64,000 nt of DNA from Owenia fusiformis (Eukaryota; Annelida; Polychaeta; Sabellida; Oweniidae), in assembly GCA_903813345.2 (NCBI GenBank), contig CAIIXF020000007.1, positions 8,993,730-9,057,729 on the forward strand. Direction: 5' to 3'. The translations under genes and the position numbers were made by a program. This document shows positions 58,501 through 63,198 of the stretch, piece after piece. The notes beneath the pieces were generated by a model, which saw only the letters and a program-made list of their open reading frames with translations, made no database searches and was not told where the DNA came from. Position 1 is the first letter of the stretch. Each line of letters opens with the position of its first letter.

Positions 58501-61236
58501 ATATCAGTTGATATGAATGACAAAAGTACACAATACAAGAGAAGATTTTCGACAAGCTGTCGTCGTTAATATTATGACTTTCGTAAATATAGTACGGTGT
58601 ACCAGTAATAGGCAAAAGAATTATGAAAAATTAGTAACTACTGCAAAATGTACTCACATTTGTATGCTTTGTTTTCAGTGACGAAGGCAATGTACAGTAT
58701 GGTATTCTCAATATGAAGTGGACAACTGGACAAAGCAGCTCTAGTGGAACAAATAGTGGCAATAGCTCCAACAGGATTACCAACTTCCCCAAAGTACAGA
58801 AAGTCCACTCTCCACCAAGGTAAGGAGCTGTCTCATGGCACATACTGAATTTTACACATTTTCACTTTTGTTTAATAAGATTGGATTTTTTTATAATACC
58901 ATATTGTTATATAAGCCAACTGGATTCCAATTTCAATATCACTTATTTTATCTCATTATGTCACCACCAAAAGTTGTGACATACAGTATTGTTATAGTCT
59001 TCAACTTTTTATGGACAGTGTTCAGTGGTTTGTGTTCAGTGGTCAGTGTCTGTAACAAATGGCAGGTAGTTACATTTTGCATGTTGTTACATTTTGCATT
59101 TTGCATGTTTTTTATGCTTGCTTGCTATAATATTGCATTAACTTTCAGCATCCACAGTGGTACAAGCAAGGGAAGAAGTTTATATAATGATCAAGTGGAT
59201 CGGCACTCAGCAACCTCCAAGTCGTTTCCACCAGTTTTCCTTCCTAAGCTTCAGAACAAGCCAAAAGATGGCGTAAGTGTTGAAGGCAAATACTTTAATT
59301 CTGATTGTGATGCATACCAATGGGACACGCCACTACCCCCTCCCCCACCAAAAGAATCACGAATGAACAATGAGTTTGTTCGCAAGCAACATCACCACTA
59401 TTGCGACTATTATAACTTAGTGAAGAAGAAAATGCATCTTCACACATCAGTGAGTATATTATAGTATAAATTTTGTCAAGTCACATTTGAAATATATATA
59501 TAGGCTTTCAAAGCTTTGTTTTTTAAATTGATTTATGATTTTGTAATTTATATTTAATTTTGATCAATTTCAGACATGAGGCCATCAAATAACTTTTTGT
59601 TGTTTTGTATGTGATTAATATGTTTTGTTTAGGGGTTAATGTTAAAAAATAATTTATCGCGCATCACACTACTTTAATTTGAGTATGAAATGCACATTTT
59701 CATACAGCCCATTATTTAATGCTTGTTTATTTTATCCATAAGGCTTTTTGTTTTGAATTGTATTCAAATACATCCTGATGACAAATTATGTTTTGTTTAG
59801 ATCTCTCGATATCTGAACCACAAGGCAACTGTTAACAAATTATTTAAGTTAACCATGTCAGGTAAAAAAAATTGGAATATATGCATGCCACTTGAACCCT
59901 ATGCATGCTACTATGATACAGTATATGTATATGCATGCCACTTGATTATGTATTTTACTAAGACATATGCATGCTTTCTTGAATCCTATGCTACATGTAG
60001 CTACCAAGATATATATGCATGCCACTTGAATTTATAAGAATGTTACTAAGATATATGCATGCCATCTTGAGCCATATGCATGTGACCCTGCATTGCTTTC
60101 TTGAATCCTATGCATCCCTTGGAGTATACTGTCAAGTATATGTCACTCAGAATCGAGTTTTATCATCGAGTTTGATTTGCATGCTGTACTTAAATACATT
60201 TTTGTCGCACTCATTCCAGGAATATGAAAATGGCCTACACAATTGATGATTTAATGCATGCTTCTCTTTAAACATTGGAATGGCTACATTATGATATTCA
60301 TGCTGACACTGTACAGTATCTAGAAATGATATCCTGCCATGTGTGATTTTTCATGGTGCACTTGGATTCTGAATTTTTAATTTGGCCCATCTTGATACTA
60401 TACCCCATTATAGAATAAGAGCACTATAAAGATGAAAATTGCATGTCCATTCATCTTGGCACTATACACATACAGTGTATACACCTGTACAATATTCCCT
60501 TTGTATTCTCTTACTCTTCCCCCTGTCTTTATTATCTTCCATCTGTCTACCTTCAGTGGCTATTCTTTAGTTAAGGTCTTCAGTATAGGTGGTTCTTTGT
60601 ATCTGTATCAAAACATTTGGAACATTGAAAAAATATTTGCAAATTAGTTTAATGATGAATTAAACTTGAATGTAATGCACGTTTTGGTAGAACAATTTTA
60701 AAAAGAGCAAATTATGGGGGTTCATTTGATTGCTAAGCACAGGTCGAAATATTATGAGACGCAGATATTATCGCAAATATCCAGAGGGCTACTGTATTAT
60801 AGTGTAGATTGCACTAAATTGACTTAATAAATGCACAATATTTATGAGATTGTGTTGTACATACAATTGTAATCAATATGATTTCAAAATGATTTCTGAC
60901 TATTTTTTCCAGGGGACAACAAGCAGGCAGGGGTTCCTTCATAATGTCCTCTCTACAGCTAGACAATGTAACTGTGATGTTGGTGCCATCACCATAGGAA
61001 CCAACAGACAACACAAGTCAGATGTTGGAATATCAATAGGAACTAACCAACATCCAAATTCAGGCATTGGGATTTCAATCAGCTCACACAGGCTTCCTAA
61101 CTCTGATATAGGAATTTCAATTAATGGAAGCAACCAGCTACGCAAATCTGAGGATGGAATAGAAATAGAGACCAAAAGGAAATCAAACACTGTGTTACCT
61201 CCATTTCCACCTGTTGTAATCAAAGTTGGGTATTGA
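13490..61236 (+). CDS. WDR97: WDR87/WDR97-family WD-repeat protein, about 34 exons, 5' end not found
   Basis: A chain of exons that agree in splice phase encodes about 1,870 residues. The first eight or nine complete the C-terminal half of a beta-propeller: LLSGSTDCSVKVWEI and FATSSQDGLLKIWNWRGE are classical WD blade endings with the GS/TD and VW/IW signatures. A Lys/Glu-rich linker follows, with the landmark FYPIAPDGYIPNSVVRSLL, typical of the WDR87/WDR97 family. Then come acidic segments, a helical HEAT-like region (PWFPKGAEPTTKGV; ELLDQLIDKLREQL; RMTAVRTLEALGL), and a long Ser/Asp/Gly-rich tail with internal repeats, ending at TGA 61234-61236. Vertebrate relatives are testis-enriched and linked to the sperm flagellum, so a ciliary role is an inference. 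WDR87 versus WDR97 orthology is not decided here. The N-terminal propeller blades are missing: either undetected upstream exons or outside my model. Confidence 0.72.
13662..13762 (+). CDS. WDR97: WDR gene exon (propeller)
   Basis: Acceptor TATTTTCAG|TG, donor AAGCTG|GTAAGC; 101 nt. Encodes LVLDCSTNPCSACCLLVP and ends HILSLALVKL, phase 0. Confidence 0.68.
14104..14913. mobile_element. TIR element with internal ATTCTGC repeats
   Basis: Termini CACACATCCTAGT and ACTAGGATGAGTG are inverted repeats with one mismatch. A 6-bp duplication AATAAG flanks them (14098-14103 and 14914-14919). The left arm has several direct copies of AAATTCTGC; the right arm has their inverse (GCAAATTTCTGCGG). Overlapping frames on both strands in the middle are not recognised as transposase. 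Confidence 0.65.
15832..15978 (+). pseudogene. Two decayed tandem copies of the 16012 WDR exon start
   Basis: Starting at 15832 and 15939, each after an AAAG acceptor-like site preceded by a TTTGCATT/T-rich tract, are copies of the first ~40 nt of exon 16012-16083 (GATCTCGCTGTTGGAGCTCA). The first has a 1-nt deletion; the second reads D-L-T-V-G-T then stop. The unit includes the upstream polypyrimidine tract, so this is a tandem duplication of the 3' splice site and exon start. Confidence 0.6.
16012..16083 (+). CDS. WDR97: WDR gene exon (propeller)
   Basis: Acceptor CTTATAAAG|GAT, donor GGACAA|GTAAGT; 72 nt, phase 0 in and out. Encodes DLAVGAQETKYTEHIIFAGH then KNGQ, a WD blade strand (IIFAGHKNGQISLL across the splice). 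Confidence 0.72.
16270..16390 (+). CDS. WDR97: WDR gene exon (propeller)
   Basis: Acceptor TTCTATTTTAG|ATA, donor CTATTG|GTGAGC; 121 nt, leaves in phase 1. Encodes ISLLSASKSEMPHNI, then the blade start QAHHGEVTTLAVSHQL, with a GH-like His-His-Gly-Glu turn. Confidence 0.78.
16486..17057. mobile_element. Possible piggyBac-like MITE (TTAA flanks)
   Basis: TTAA|AGGGTGACG (16482) and ACCCT|TTAA (ending 17061) are inverted ends with a TTAA flank on each side, the target typical of piggyBac elements. Terminal similarity is short. An internal frame at 16808-17047 has no recognised match. Confidence 0.4.
17266..18140. mobile_element. hAT-like DNA element with 8-bp target duplication
   Basis: Ends TAGGGGTCCCGCGAT and TCGTGGGACCCCTA are inverted repeats, flanked by a perfect 8-bp duplication ATGTACAT (17258-17265 and 18141-18148), the hAT hallmark. 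Subterminal regions are rich in ATCGATA/CGTATCG words. A run of 25 C (18022-18046) lies near the right end. No intact transposase. Confidence 0.78.
18395..19585 (+). mobile_element. HINE-like (Helentron-associated) element, copy A
   Basis: Starts A|TCCCATCGAAC (18395-18405) and ends CTGG|T (19582-19585). The 5' terminus is the exact complement of GTTCGATGGGA at 19543-19553 (3' subterminal repeat). A hairpin (19557-19574, arms GCTACGC/GCGTTGC, loop TTTG, one T-T mismatch) lies 7 nt before CTGG. Inside: a 5' mini-palindrome CGAAC-GAA-GTTCG, a TCCG/CGTA microsatellite (18430-18508), then about four monomers of 135-150 bp, each with a GGCGGCCATTTT/AAAATGGCCGCC inverted pair. Open frames through it (RPSVRP...) are microsatellite artefacts. 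Confidence 0.82.
21258..22005. mobile_element. Foldback (hairpin) element, 748 bp
   Basis: The two halves are inverted copies over nearly the whole length: CAAAGGAGTGGTATCGATAT at 21258 against its complement ending 22005, down to GGTTGATTTTAAAAAAGTAT around the centre near 21640. Similarity is high in blocks and interrupted by indels. No coding capacity. Related ends occur at 1-49 and near 9690. Confidence 0.75.
22760..22966 (-). repeat. tRNA-derived SINE
   Basis: On the minus strand a tRNA-like head has an A box (TAGCTCAGCGGTAGTGC, 22957-22941) and a B box (GGATTCGAGCCC, 22916-22905) at tRNA spacing. A non-tRNA tail runs to about 22760. The left limit is uncertain. The acceptor stem is not well formed, so a functional tRNA is unlikely. 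Confidence 0.6.
24455..25381 (+). mobile_element. HINE-like element, copy B (diverged subfamily)
   Basis: Starts A|TCCCACCTAAC and ends CTAG|T (25378-25381). 3' subterminal GTTTGGTGGGA (25339-25349) complements the 5' end with one mismatch. A hairpin (25353-25370, arms GCTGCT/AGCTGC, one T-T mismatch) lies 7 nt before CTAG. A short degraded TCTGTCCATT microsatellite follows the 5' end. The core has about five degenerate units of about 150-170 bp with TTTGATAACTCAAATACCAG and CAAGATGGCC words. Confidence 0.78.
25788..27180 (+). mobile_element. Satellite-bearing element: 8 x 162-bp monomers
   Basis: 5' end A|TCGTACCTAA (25788-25797), self-complementary with AGGTACGA just inside and complementary to TTAGGTACGA at 27171-27180. 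A GGGC microsatellite (25826-25853) follows, then eight monomers. GTCTACAGGTTTCC begins at 25871, 26033, 26195, 26357, 26517, 26679, 26841 and 27003, so the period is 162 bp except one unit of 160. Each monomer has AAGGTGGCCATTTTGGATTT. No CTRR end or strong 3' hairpin was found beyond 27180. Confidence 0.75.
27934..28037 (+). CDS. WDR97: WDR gene exon (WD blade)
   Basis: Acceptor CTGTTTCAG|GT, donor AAATTG|GTAAGC; 104 nt, phase 1 in, 0 out. Encodes MYDRLLSGSTDCSVKVWEIR, the clearest WD signature in the gene. Confidence 0.88.
28391..28559 (-). mobile_element. Short MITE, ATGTCACCACC family, copy 2, with hairpin
   Basis: The end at 28521-28559 is a hairpin with 17-bp arms (GGTTTTTATGTCACCAC and complement) and a 5-nt loop. 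The body has CACCAAACACC and CCAAATGCC words complementary to copy 1 at 10667. The left limit is approximate. Confidence 0.55.
28560..29342 (+). other. WDR intron segment, nothing recognised
   Basis: AT-rich intron between the MITE and the next exon. An open frame at 28865-29068 has no recognisable similarity and no supporting splice sites. Confidence 0.6.
29343..29576 (+). CDS. WDR97: WDR gene exon (WD blades)
   Basis: Acceptor TTTTTTCAG|ATT, donor CTTAAAG|GTAACA; 234 nt, phase 0. Encodes ISLQGTPTYICMLGNILALS ... LSVCANNRIFATSSQDGLLK; the last part is a WD strand that joins to IWNW in the next exon. Confidence 0.88.
30701..30816 (+). CDS. WDR97: WDR gene exon (end of propeller)
   Basis: Acceptor TTTTATTCAG|ATT, donor CTTCA|GTGAGT; 116 nt, phase 0 in, 2 out. 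Encodes IWNWRGELLREMQFDNTLNG and ILVGYQNHLH. Confidence 0.87.
31131..31197 (+). CDS. WDR97: WDR gene exon
   Basis: Acceptor TTTGTTTCAG|T, donor TTTCCG|GTAAGA; 67 nt. Encodes VVPMTNYLPIDALEKMVLMD then FP; leaves in phase 0. Confidence 0.82.
31270..31690. repeat. Degenerate tandem repeat (ATAGATGTCAC units)
   Basis: At least seven copies of TATAGATGTCACATGACATA-like sequence, alternating with CTGTTAATAAGCAATCTAG, in head-to-tail order with irregular spacing. Intronic and noncoding. Confidence 0.6.
31691..34837 (+). other. WDR intron, no recognised content
   Basis: About 3.1 kb of AT-rich intron. A GGGGGGAGGGGG tract sits near 33236 and a GGGGGGGG tract near 33376. No exon, RNA gene or element with definable ends was seen. 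Confidence 0.6.
34838..34887 (+). CDS. WDR97: WDR gene exon
   Basis: Acceptor TATGTTATAG|GAG, donor GCTTTG|GTAAGT; 50 nt, phase 0 in, 2 out. Encodes EDPVEDPIPFDHDVQL and the first two bases of a Trp codon. Confidence 0.82.
34888..37534 (+). other. WDR intron, no recognised mobile element
   Basis: Apart from the microexon candidate, only a two-copy 34-bp tandem duplication (about 36598-36658, AGTGATCTGTTGTCAGAGCT) is notable. Long AT-rich frames at 36177-37020 lack coding character. Confidence 0.55.
36105..36116 (+). CDS. WDR97: Candidate 12-nt microexon of the WDR gene
   Basis: TTATCATACAG|GATGAAGGAAAA|GTAAGA: twelve bases between a good acceptor and donor, phase 2 in and out. Inclusion adds M-K-E-K after the Trp; skipping leaves the frame intact. 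It may be a real microexon or chance. Confidence 0.3.
37535..37743 (+). CDS. WDR97: WDR gene exon (charged linker)
   Basis: Acceptor AACATTACAG|G, donor ACTCCAG|GTAAGA; 209 nt, phase 2 in, 1 out. Encodes FDASTIQKCSASLNTRKLEE, then an Ala/Glu/Lys-rich helix and LSRDLSQIAEEITP. Confidence 0.85.
38345..38826 (+). CDS. WDR97: WDR gene exon (Lys/Glu-rich linker and IPNSVVR motif)
   Basis: Acceptor TGTATTTCAG|CT, donor AAACCG|GTTAGT; 482 nt, phase 1 in, 0 out. Low-complexity Lys/Ser then Glu/Lys-rich sequence, ending in FYPIAPDGYIPNSVVRSLLN and PWKLKP, the landmark segment used to assign the family. Confidence 0.88.
39502..39561 (+). CDS. WDR97: WDR gene exon
   Basis: Acceptor TATTTTTTAG|GTT, donor TCACAA|GTAAGT; 60 nt, phase 0. 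Encodes VPQQNPKHQVHFADSEISSQ. Confidence 0.78.
39562..41417 (+). other. WDR intron with an unassigned coding-like patch
   Basis: At 40018-40093 a frame reads AQEVYPTYFGPKPSLYSGFE then EED and stop. It looks protein-like but is in a phase that does not join to the neighbouring WDR exons. Nothing else was recognised. Confidence 0.4.
41418..41546 (+). CDS. WDR97: WDR gene exon
   Basis: Acceptor ATTTCACAG|AGT, donor CAAGAG|GTATGA; 129 nt, phase 0. Encodes SSFVAKTLGANKVLQYANGG through LLPTTLSKKEQE. Confidence 0.82.
42679..42795 (+). CDS. WDR97: WDR gene exon
   Basis: Acceptor AATATTGCAG|ACA, donor AAGCAG|GTAGCA; 117 nt, phase 0. Encodes TTRRKNVRLTGSAKSNSSTE through SLVYVEPKQ. Confidence 0.78.
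42796..44073 (+). other. WDR intron with a MITE
   Basis: Contains the short MITE at 43743-43875. The remainder is featureless AT-rich intron. Confidence 0.55.
43743..43875. mobile_element. Short MITE, TIR TACAGGGGTGATCCAAAA
   Basis: TACAGGGGTGATCCAAAA at the left and TTTTGGATCGCCTCTAGTA at the right are imperfect inverted repeats about 95 bp apart. A related right end (AGAGTTTTGGACCACCTAGT) occurs at about 15317. Confidence 0.5.
44074..44230 (+). CDS. WDR97: WDR gene exon (acidic)
   Basis: Acceptor TTTTTCCAG|GAA, donor CTCAAAA|GTGAGT; 157 nt, phase 0 in, 1 out. Encodes ESLHEPLLWDTVDDEEEIEV through MSKPRNLK. Confidence 0.84.
44480..44602 (+). CDS. WDR97: WDR gene exon (acidic)
   Basis: Acceptor AATGTTTCAG|GT, donor GATGATG|GTACTT; 123 nt, phase 1 in and out. 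Glu/Asp-rich: SGDEEAYEEGSGDENVQDDE. Confidence 0.78.
45106..45126 (+). CDS. WDR97: Candidate 21-nt WDR cassette exon
   Basis: TTGTTTGCAG|AA...AAGG|GTAGGT, 21 nt, phase 1 in and out. Encodes VVKRVK between the acidic exon and the basic one. Skipping keeps frame, so it may be alternative. Confidence 0.5.
45946..45978 (+). CDS. WDR97: Candidate 33-nt WDR cassette exon
   Basis: CTTTTGAACAG|AG...ACAG|GTTGGC, 33 nt, phase 1 in and out. Encodes LVKPYITWKT. Same phase as the 45106 exon, so either, both or neither could be used. Confidence 0.42.
46682..46845 (+). CDS. WDR97: WDR gene exon (basic then acidic linker)
   Basis: Acceptor TTAATTGTAG|AT, donor GAAGAG|GTAAAT; 164 nt, phase 1 in, 0 out. Encodes QIKIAKRDVKKIDMDFSRVK, a Gly/Pro/Lys stretch and a poly-Glu end. 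Confidence 0.84.
47107..47306 (+). CDS. WDR97: WDR gene exon (start of HEAT-like region)
   Basis: Acceptor CTTAGCAG|CCT is a TAGCAG tandem acceptor, so one Gln may be optional. Donor TTGAAGAA|GTAAGT; 200 nt, phase 0 in, 2 out. Encodes PWFPKGAEPTTKGVTEAFIG and VPQHKQLCSYIPRLKK, helical. Confidence 0.88.
47552..47723 (+). CDS. WDR97: WDR gene exon (HEAT-like helices)
   Basis: Acceptor TTGTTTTCCAG|T, donor GACCAT|GTGAGC; 172 nt, phase 2 in, 0 out. Encodes ELDLAPELLDQLIDKLREQL and GIRMTAVRTLEALGLNRREI, amphipathic helix pairs of HEAT/armadillo type. Confidence 0.9.
48036..48200 (+). CDS. WDR97: WDR gene exon
   Basis: Acceptor GAATTTATCAG|CCA, donor GAGAAG|GTATAG; 165 nt, phase 0. Encodes PQPLPPLDIKNSPAKLPEIK through KSKEVLEK. 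Confidence 0.84.
48498..48652 (+). mobile_element. Short MITE, ATGTCACCACC family, copy 3
   Basis: Begins with hairpin ATGTCACCAC-ACAA-GTGGTGACAT (48498-48521) and ends GGTGGTGACATTTTGCATG. The middle has GTGTTTGAC and GTCAGTGTCTGTAAC, shared with copy 4. Confidence 0.65.
49435..49560 (+). CDS. WDR97: WDR gene exon
   Basis: Acceptor TTATATACAG|GAG, donor GATGAG|GTAAAT; 126 nt, phase 0. Encodes EEISKAGLQALQTLTGIKDK and LLHLLQDADVNPPF. Confidence 0.86.
50100..52003 (+). mobile_element. HINE-like element, copy C (longest array)
   Basis: Starts A|TCCCATCGAAC (50100) and ends CTGG|T (52000-52003). GTTCGATGGGA (51961-51971) complements the 5' end. The hairpin at 51975-51992 has the same stem, loop and 7-nt spacing as copy A. 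TCCG/CGTA microsatellite at 50139-50220. About nine core monomers: successive GTTCAT anchors are 135 bp apart in four intervals, with longer intervals (140-206 bp) where spacers expanded. Sits in the intron before exon 52423. Confidence 0.83.
52423..52545 (+). CDS. WDR97: WDR gene exon
   Basis: Acceptor GTGCACCATAG|GAT, donor ATGGAG|GTAAAA; 123 nt, phase 0. Encodes DAVLKRLSQLRLTESVEEPA and LLNWLQDADGSFGCDDPEME. Confidence 0.85.
52817..52922 (+). CDS. WDR97: WDR gene exon
   Basis: Acceptor TTGCTTCTTAG|GAG, donor TTACAAG|GTAAAA; 106 nt, phase 0 in, 1 out. Encodes ELTDANDPTLKDAQRSRTKP and a Lys/Arg-rich end. Confidence 0.82.
52923..54771 (+). other. WDR intron with a 113-bp tandem duplication
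   Basis: Apart from the tandem repeat at 53561-53805, no feature was seen. An open frame at 53382-53603 runs into the repeat and has no splice support. Confidence 0.55.
53561..53805 (+). repeat. 113-bp tandem repeat, about 2.2 copies
   Basis: CTGAGCTTTGGGGAG starts at 53562, 53675 and 53787. The unit has a CTCCCCCTCCCCC tract and GGGGGTCTCAAGGGCTTGTA. Copies are nearly identical, so the duplication is recent. Confidence 0.85.
54772..55003 (+). CDS. WDR97: WDR gene exon (Ser/Thr-rich)
   Basis: Acceptor AACTTCATAG|AT, donor AAGTCAG|GTGAGT; 232 nt, phase 1 in, 2 out. Encodes GRQKSGALRLVSSPRTQTGS through ANAARLQKV. Confidence 0.84.
55501..55593 (+). CDS. WDR97: WDR gene exon
   Basis: Acceptor CCCTGTTTTAG|G, donor AAAAG|GTATTA; 93 nt, phase 2 in and out. 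Encodes LPQEFVNIDLDSDKDNASVA and SEASRSSVK. Confidence 0.84.
56135..56906 (+). CDS. WDR97: WDR gene exon (largest, Ser/Asp-rich, heptad repeats)
   Basis: Acceptor TATTCTCCAG|A, donor AATATG|GTAAGC; 772 nt, phase 2 in, 0 out, 257 codons. Begins AKKKILPHDPAMHKLYSKKK. Continues as disordered Ser/Asn/Asp sequence with six 7-residue units of the form LIDSQGx (about 56661-56787), then ENTDTESDAGIGSQKSGDLS. Probably a disordered tail with many potential phosphorylation sites. Confidence 0.88.
56907..57629 (+). other. WDR intron, nothing recognised
   Basis: AT-rich intron without identifiable element, RNA or exon. Confidence 0.6.
57630..57807 (+). CDS. WDR97: WDR gene exon
   Basis: Acceptor CAACATTTTAG|AAC, donor CCTCCTG|GTAAAT; 178 nt, phase 0 in, 1 out. 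Encodes NLLKIQDDASVEDSGIGQMS through GHTSPPP. Confidence 0.84.
57998..58188 (+). CDS. WDR97: WDR gene exon
   Basis: Acceptor AACATTTCAG|AA, donor GATAAG|GTATTT; 191 nt, phase 1 in, 0 out. Encodes NWREFFEHPAVQEHRKMALV and LPPIKYLTETDEKLPAESGL; ordered-looking. Confidence 0.86.
58334..58407 (+). CDS. WDR97: WDR gene exon
   Basis: Acceptor TCAATTTTTAG|GAT, donor GGCTTGA|GTAAGT; 74 nt, phase 0 in, 2 out. Encodes DVAAHEKAYYVDPMPAKLGV then STRL. Confidence 0.82.
58679..58819 (+). CDS. WDR97: WDR gene exon
   Basis: Acceptor TTGTTTTCAG|T, donor CCAAG|GTAAGG; 141 nt, phase 2 in and out. Encodes DEGNVQYGILNMKWTTGQSS then a Ser/Asn-rich run and FPKVQKVHSPP. Confidence 0.84.
58958..59093 (+). mobile_element. 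Short MITE, ATGTCACCACC family, copy 4
   Basis: Begins ATGTCACCACCAAAAGTTGT with complementary GTGACAT and ends GTAGTTACATTTTGCATG. Shares GTCAGTGTCTGTAAC and AATGGCAGGT with copy 3. It lies in the intron just before the exon at 59149. Confidence 0.65.
59149..59449 (+). CDS. WDR97: WDR gene exon
   Basis: Acceptor TAACTTTCAG|C, donor ACATCA|GTGAGT; 301 nt, phase 2 in, 0 out. Encodes FPPVFLPKLQNKPKDGVSVE, WDTPLPPPPPKES, and a His/Tyr/Lys-rich end. Without splicing, the frame stops 4 codons past the donor. Confidence 0.85.
59801..59861 (+). CDS. WDR97: Candidate alternative 61-nt WDR exon
   Basis: TTTTGTTTAG|ATC...TGTCAG|GTAAAA, phase 0 in, 1 out. Encodes ISRYLNHKATVNKLFKLTMS. Inclusion shifts the last exon into a frame that stops after GDNKQAGVPS, replacing the 107-residue C-terminus; skipping keeps it. 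Confidence 0.42.
59875..60115 (+). repeat. Degenerate tandem repeat with ATGCATGCCACTTGAA units
   Basis: About seven irregular copies of TATATGCATGCCACTTGA and TTGAATCCTATGCA words, alternating with ACTAAGATATATGCATGC, immediately after the candidate exon. Noncoding. Confidence 0.6.
60116..60912 (+). other. WDR last intron, nothing further recognised
   Basis: AT-rich sequence without an exon, element or RNA. Confidence 0.55.
60913..61236 (+). CDS. WDR97: WDR gene last exon
   Basis: Acceptor TTTTTTCCAG|GGG; phase 0; TGA at 61234-61236. Encodes 107 residues with about five 17-18 residue units built on VGISIGTNQ/GIGISISSH, ending KSNTVLPPFPPVVIKVGY. The repeats and the open frame support coding use of this phase. 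Confidence 0.8.
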   Translation, partial: GTTSRQGFLHNVLSTARQCNCDVGAITIGTNRQHKSDVGISIGTNQHPNSGIGISISSHRLPNSDIGISINGSNQLRKSEDGIEIETKRKSNTVLPPFPPVVIKVGY

Positions 61237-62069
61237 CAATGATAATTCAAAGGAGAGTTCTGGTCAAAGATTCATATTTTACAGTCCAAATACTGCAGAT
61301 TAAGTGTGTGACCATGCACAATATCTCGATATACCACTCACTTAACTCAAGAAGAACTTCACATTGTTTTGACCATTTGTTTTTCTTCACAATTCGATCA
61401 TATATGATTTTCATAGATTTGAAAATTGTTTTACGATAGTTTTGACTTTCAGTTCACTGGTAGATACTAGTGACATCTTTGTTTTGTAAGTATGTTTAGA
61501 ATGATACAACTTTGGTTCAAGAAGGAAGGTTCAGATGTTTGAGAATGTTAAAGAACCAGTGTCTTGAAAGAAAACACCAATAATGACACAATAATTATAA
61601 ATTAAATTGCATAAACCTTTGTGTAACTTTCATGCTTCAGTGAAATTTTTAATCTATGCAATATTTACACAATACTCGTTACAATATTGCTGCACATTTA
61701 GAATTTTAATACTTCATCCATATACTGTACTATGTAAACTATACACTGTAGTACTATACTGTGTTCAATTGTTCATGGATACATATGAATGTAATTTACT
61801 AAAACTCTTTGCTCAAGTGTATAGTTGATCAATCATGTAAAATATAATTTTAACACTGATATCTAAATCTAAACTATAAAGTACATAATCATATTGAAAT
61901 TATACTTTTTATCCTATTTTCATTCTTTTTGTCGGCATTTATCAAGGGGGCATTTTAATTTTAGTCCCACCTCTTGAGCTTTTGGTCATTTTATCCTCCA
62001 ATATTCGTAGATTTTCTATATATTTATGAACACTGATGAATCGAAGATCTTATCAAATACACATATACT

Positions 62070-62075
62070 AATAAA
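62070..62075 (+). terminator. WDR97: Candidate poly(A) signal of the WDR gene
   Basis: Canonical AATAAA 834 nt after the stop codon. A weaker ATTAAA lies at 61601-61606, so the actual cleavage site is unknown. Confidence 0.35.
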
Positions 62076-62592
62076 TGGCTGGCCATGTTTAAGTGAGTAA
62101 ATGAGTGATTCCAATCATGATCGACATATAGTATTTCTTTTACTTCAGGTTGTATAACTAAAGTTTAACCAATGTTATGTTATTTCACAGCTATATTGTT
62201 ATTACTTCTACATTCTTTGTATTTTTCTATGAAATGTGCAATATGTATCACTGGATGATATTGACAGATTTGCAAATAGATTTTTGAAAACAAAAAATGT
62301 TCTATGTTTGTTTATTTTATTTCCAAGGCCTTCCTGGAAATGTATATATAAAATAAAAATAGGAGTGGGCATGTGCCAGCTAGCTATGACACCCCTGTAT
62401 TTTACATTTTCAAACAACTTTTGGCACCAAGATCTCGAATTCTTGACAGCATAATTTGAAGTTACTAGTATATTCCAGATATTTGAAATAATCTTACTGT
62501 TTCAAAATGATGAGTTTTAACCTTGCCATATAACATGTATAAGTAGTACTAATCAAGTACATTATTTGTATAGAAGAAAAAGCTTGTATATA

Positions 62593-63198
62593 CAGGGTGG
62601 GCCAAAAAAACGCCACTTTTTTTTCAAGACACTATAACTTTTTTATTTTCCAACCTATATACCCCAAATTTTGCAGTTATATAGTGCCAGGGGTTCTTAG
62701 TAATAATATAATGTAACAAGTCCTTCAACTTGGATTATATTTCATCTAAAAGAGGAGTTCAATCGGTTCGCCACCCTATTTGATGATATATTTTAGTTTT
62801 AGTCGCCTTGCCGATATAGCAGTATCAATGAAATGTTAGCTAAGTTTTTTTCAACCTGTCTTAATTGCAAGCTTTAGTTGAGCAATTTTCTAGATTGGAT
62901 GCCTTCATGCAATCTCCTGGAGACCTTTCCATACCCTATATTCACTGGGGTTTGCATCAGGGCTATTAGCTTGGTGATCATCAGGCTGTATCAGTTCAGG
63001 AACATTTTGCAAATTATGCATATTTCTCATGGCACACCACATGTTTAAGTGAGACGCTGGTGACATATTTTATGAAAGTAAAAGTGTCGCTAGATAACAA
63101 CCTCAAGTTTCATTTGGTATGCAAATTATGATTTTGTATCAAAAATTAAAAAAGTTATAGCATTTTGAAAAAAAAGTGGCGTTTTTTGGCCCACCCTG
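62593..63198. mobile_element. MITE with about 50-bp TIRs (CAGGGTGGGCCAAAAAA)
   Basis: CAGGGTGGGCCAAAAAAACG at 62593 and CGTTTTTTGGCCCACCCTG ending 63198 are inverted. Similarity runs inward through CCACTTTTTTTTCAA and CTATAACTTTTTTA. TA-rich flank, no transposase. Similar single ends (ACAGGGTGTCCCAAAAAG) occur at about 6016. Confidence 0.75.

Noticed and set aside
13490-61236. Window containing a bacterial-type system (CRISPR, prophage, toxin-antitoxin)
   Set aside because: Split exons with GT/AG introns, SINE/LINE/MITE content and metazoan protein families show animal nuclear DNA; the tandem arrays present are transposon cores and minisatellites without CRISPR-type spacers.
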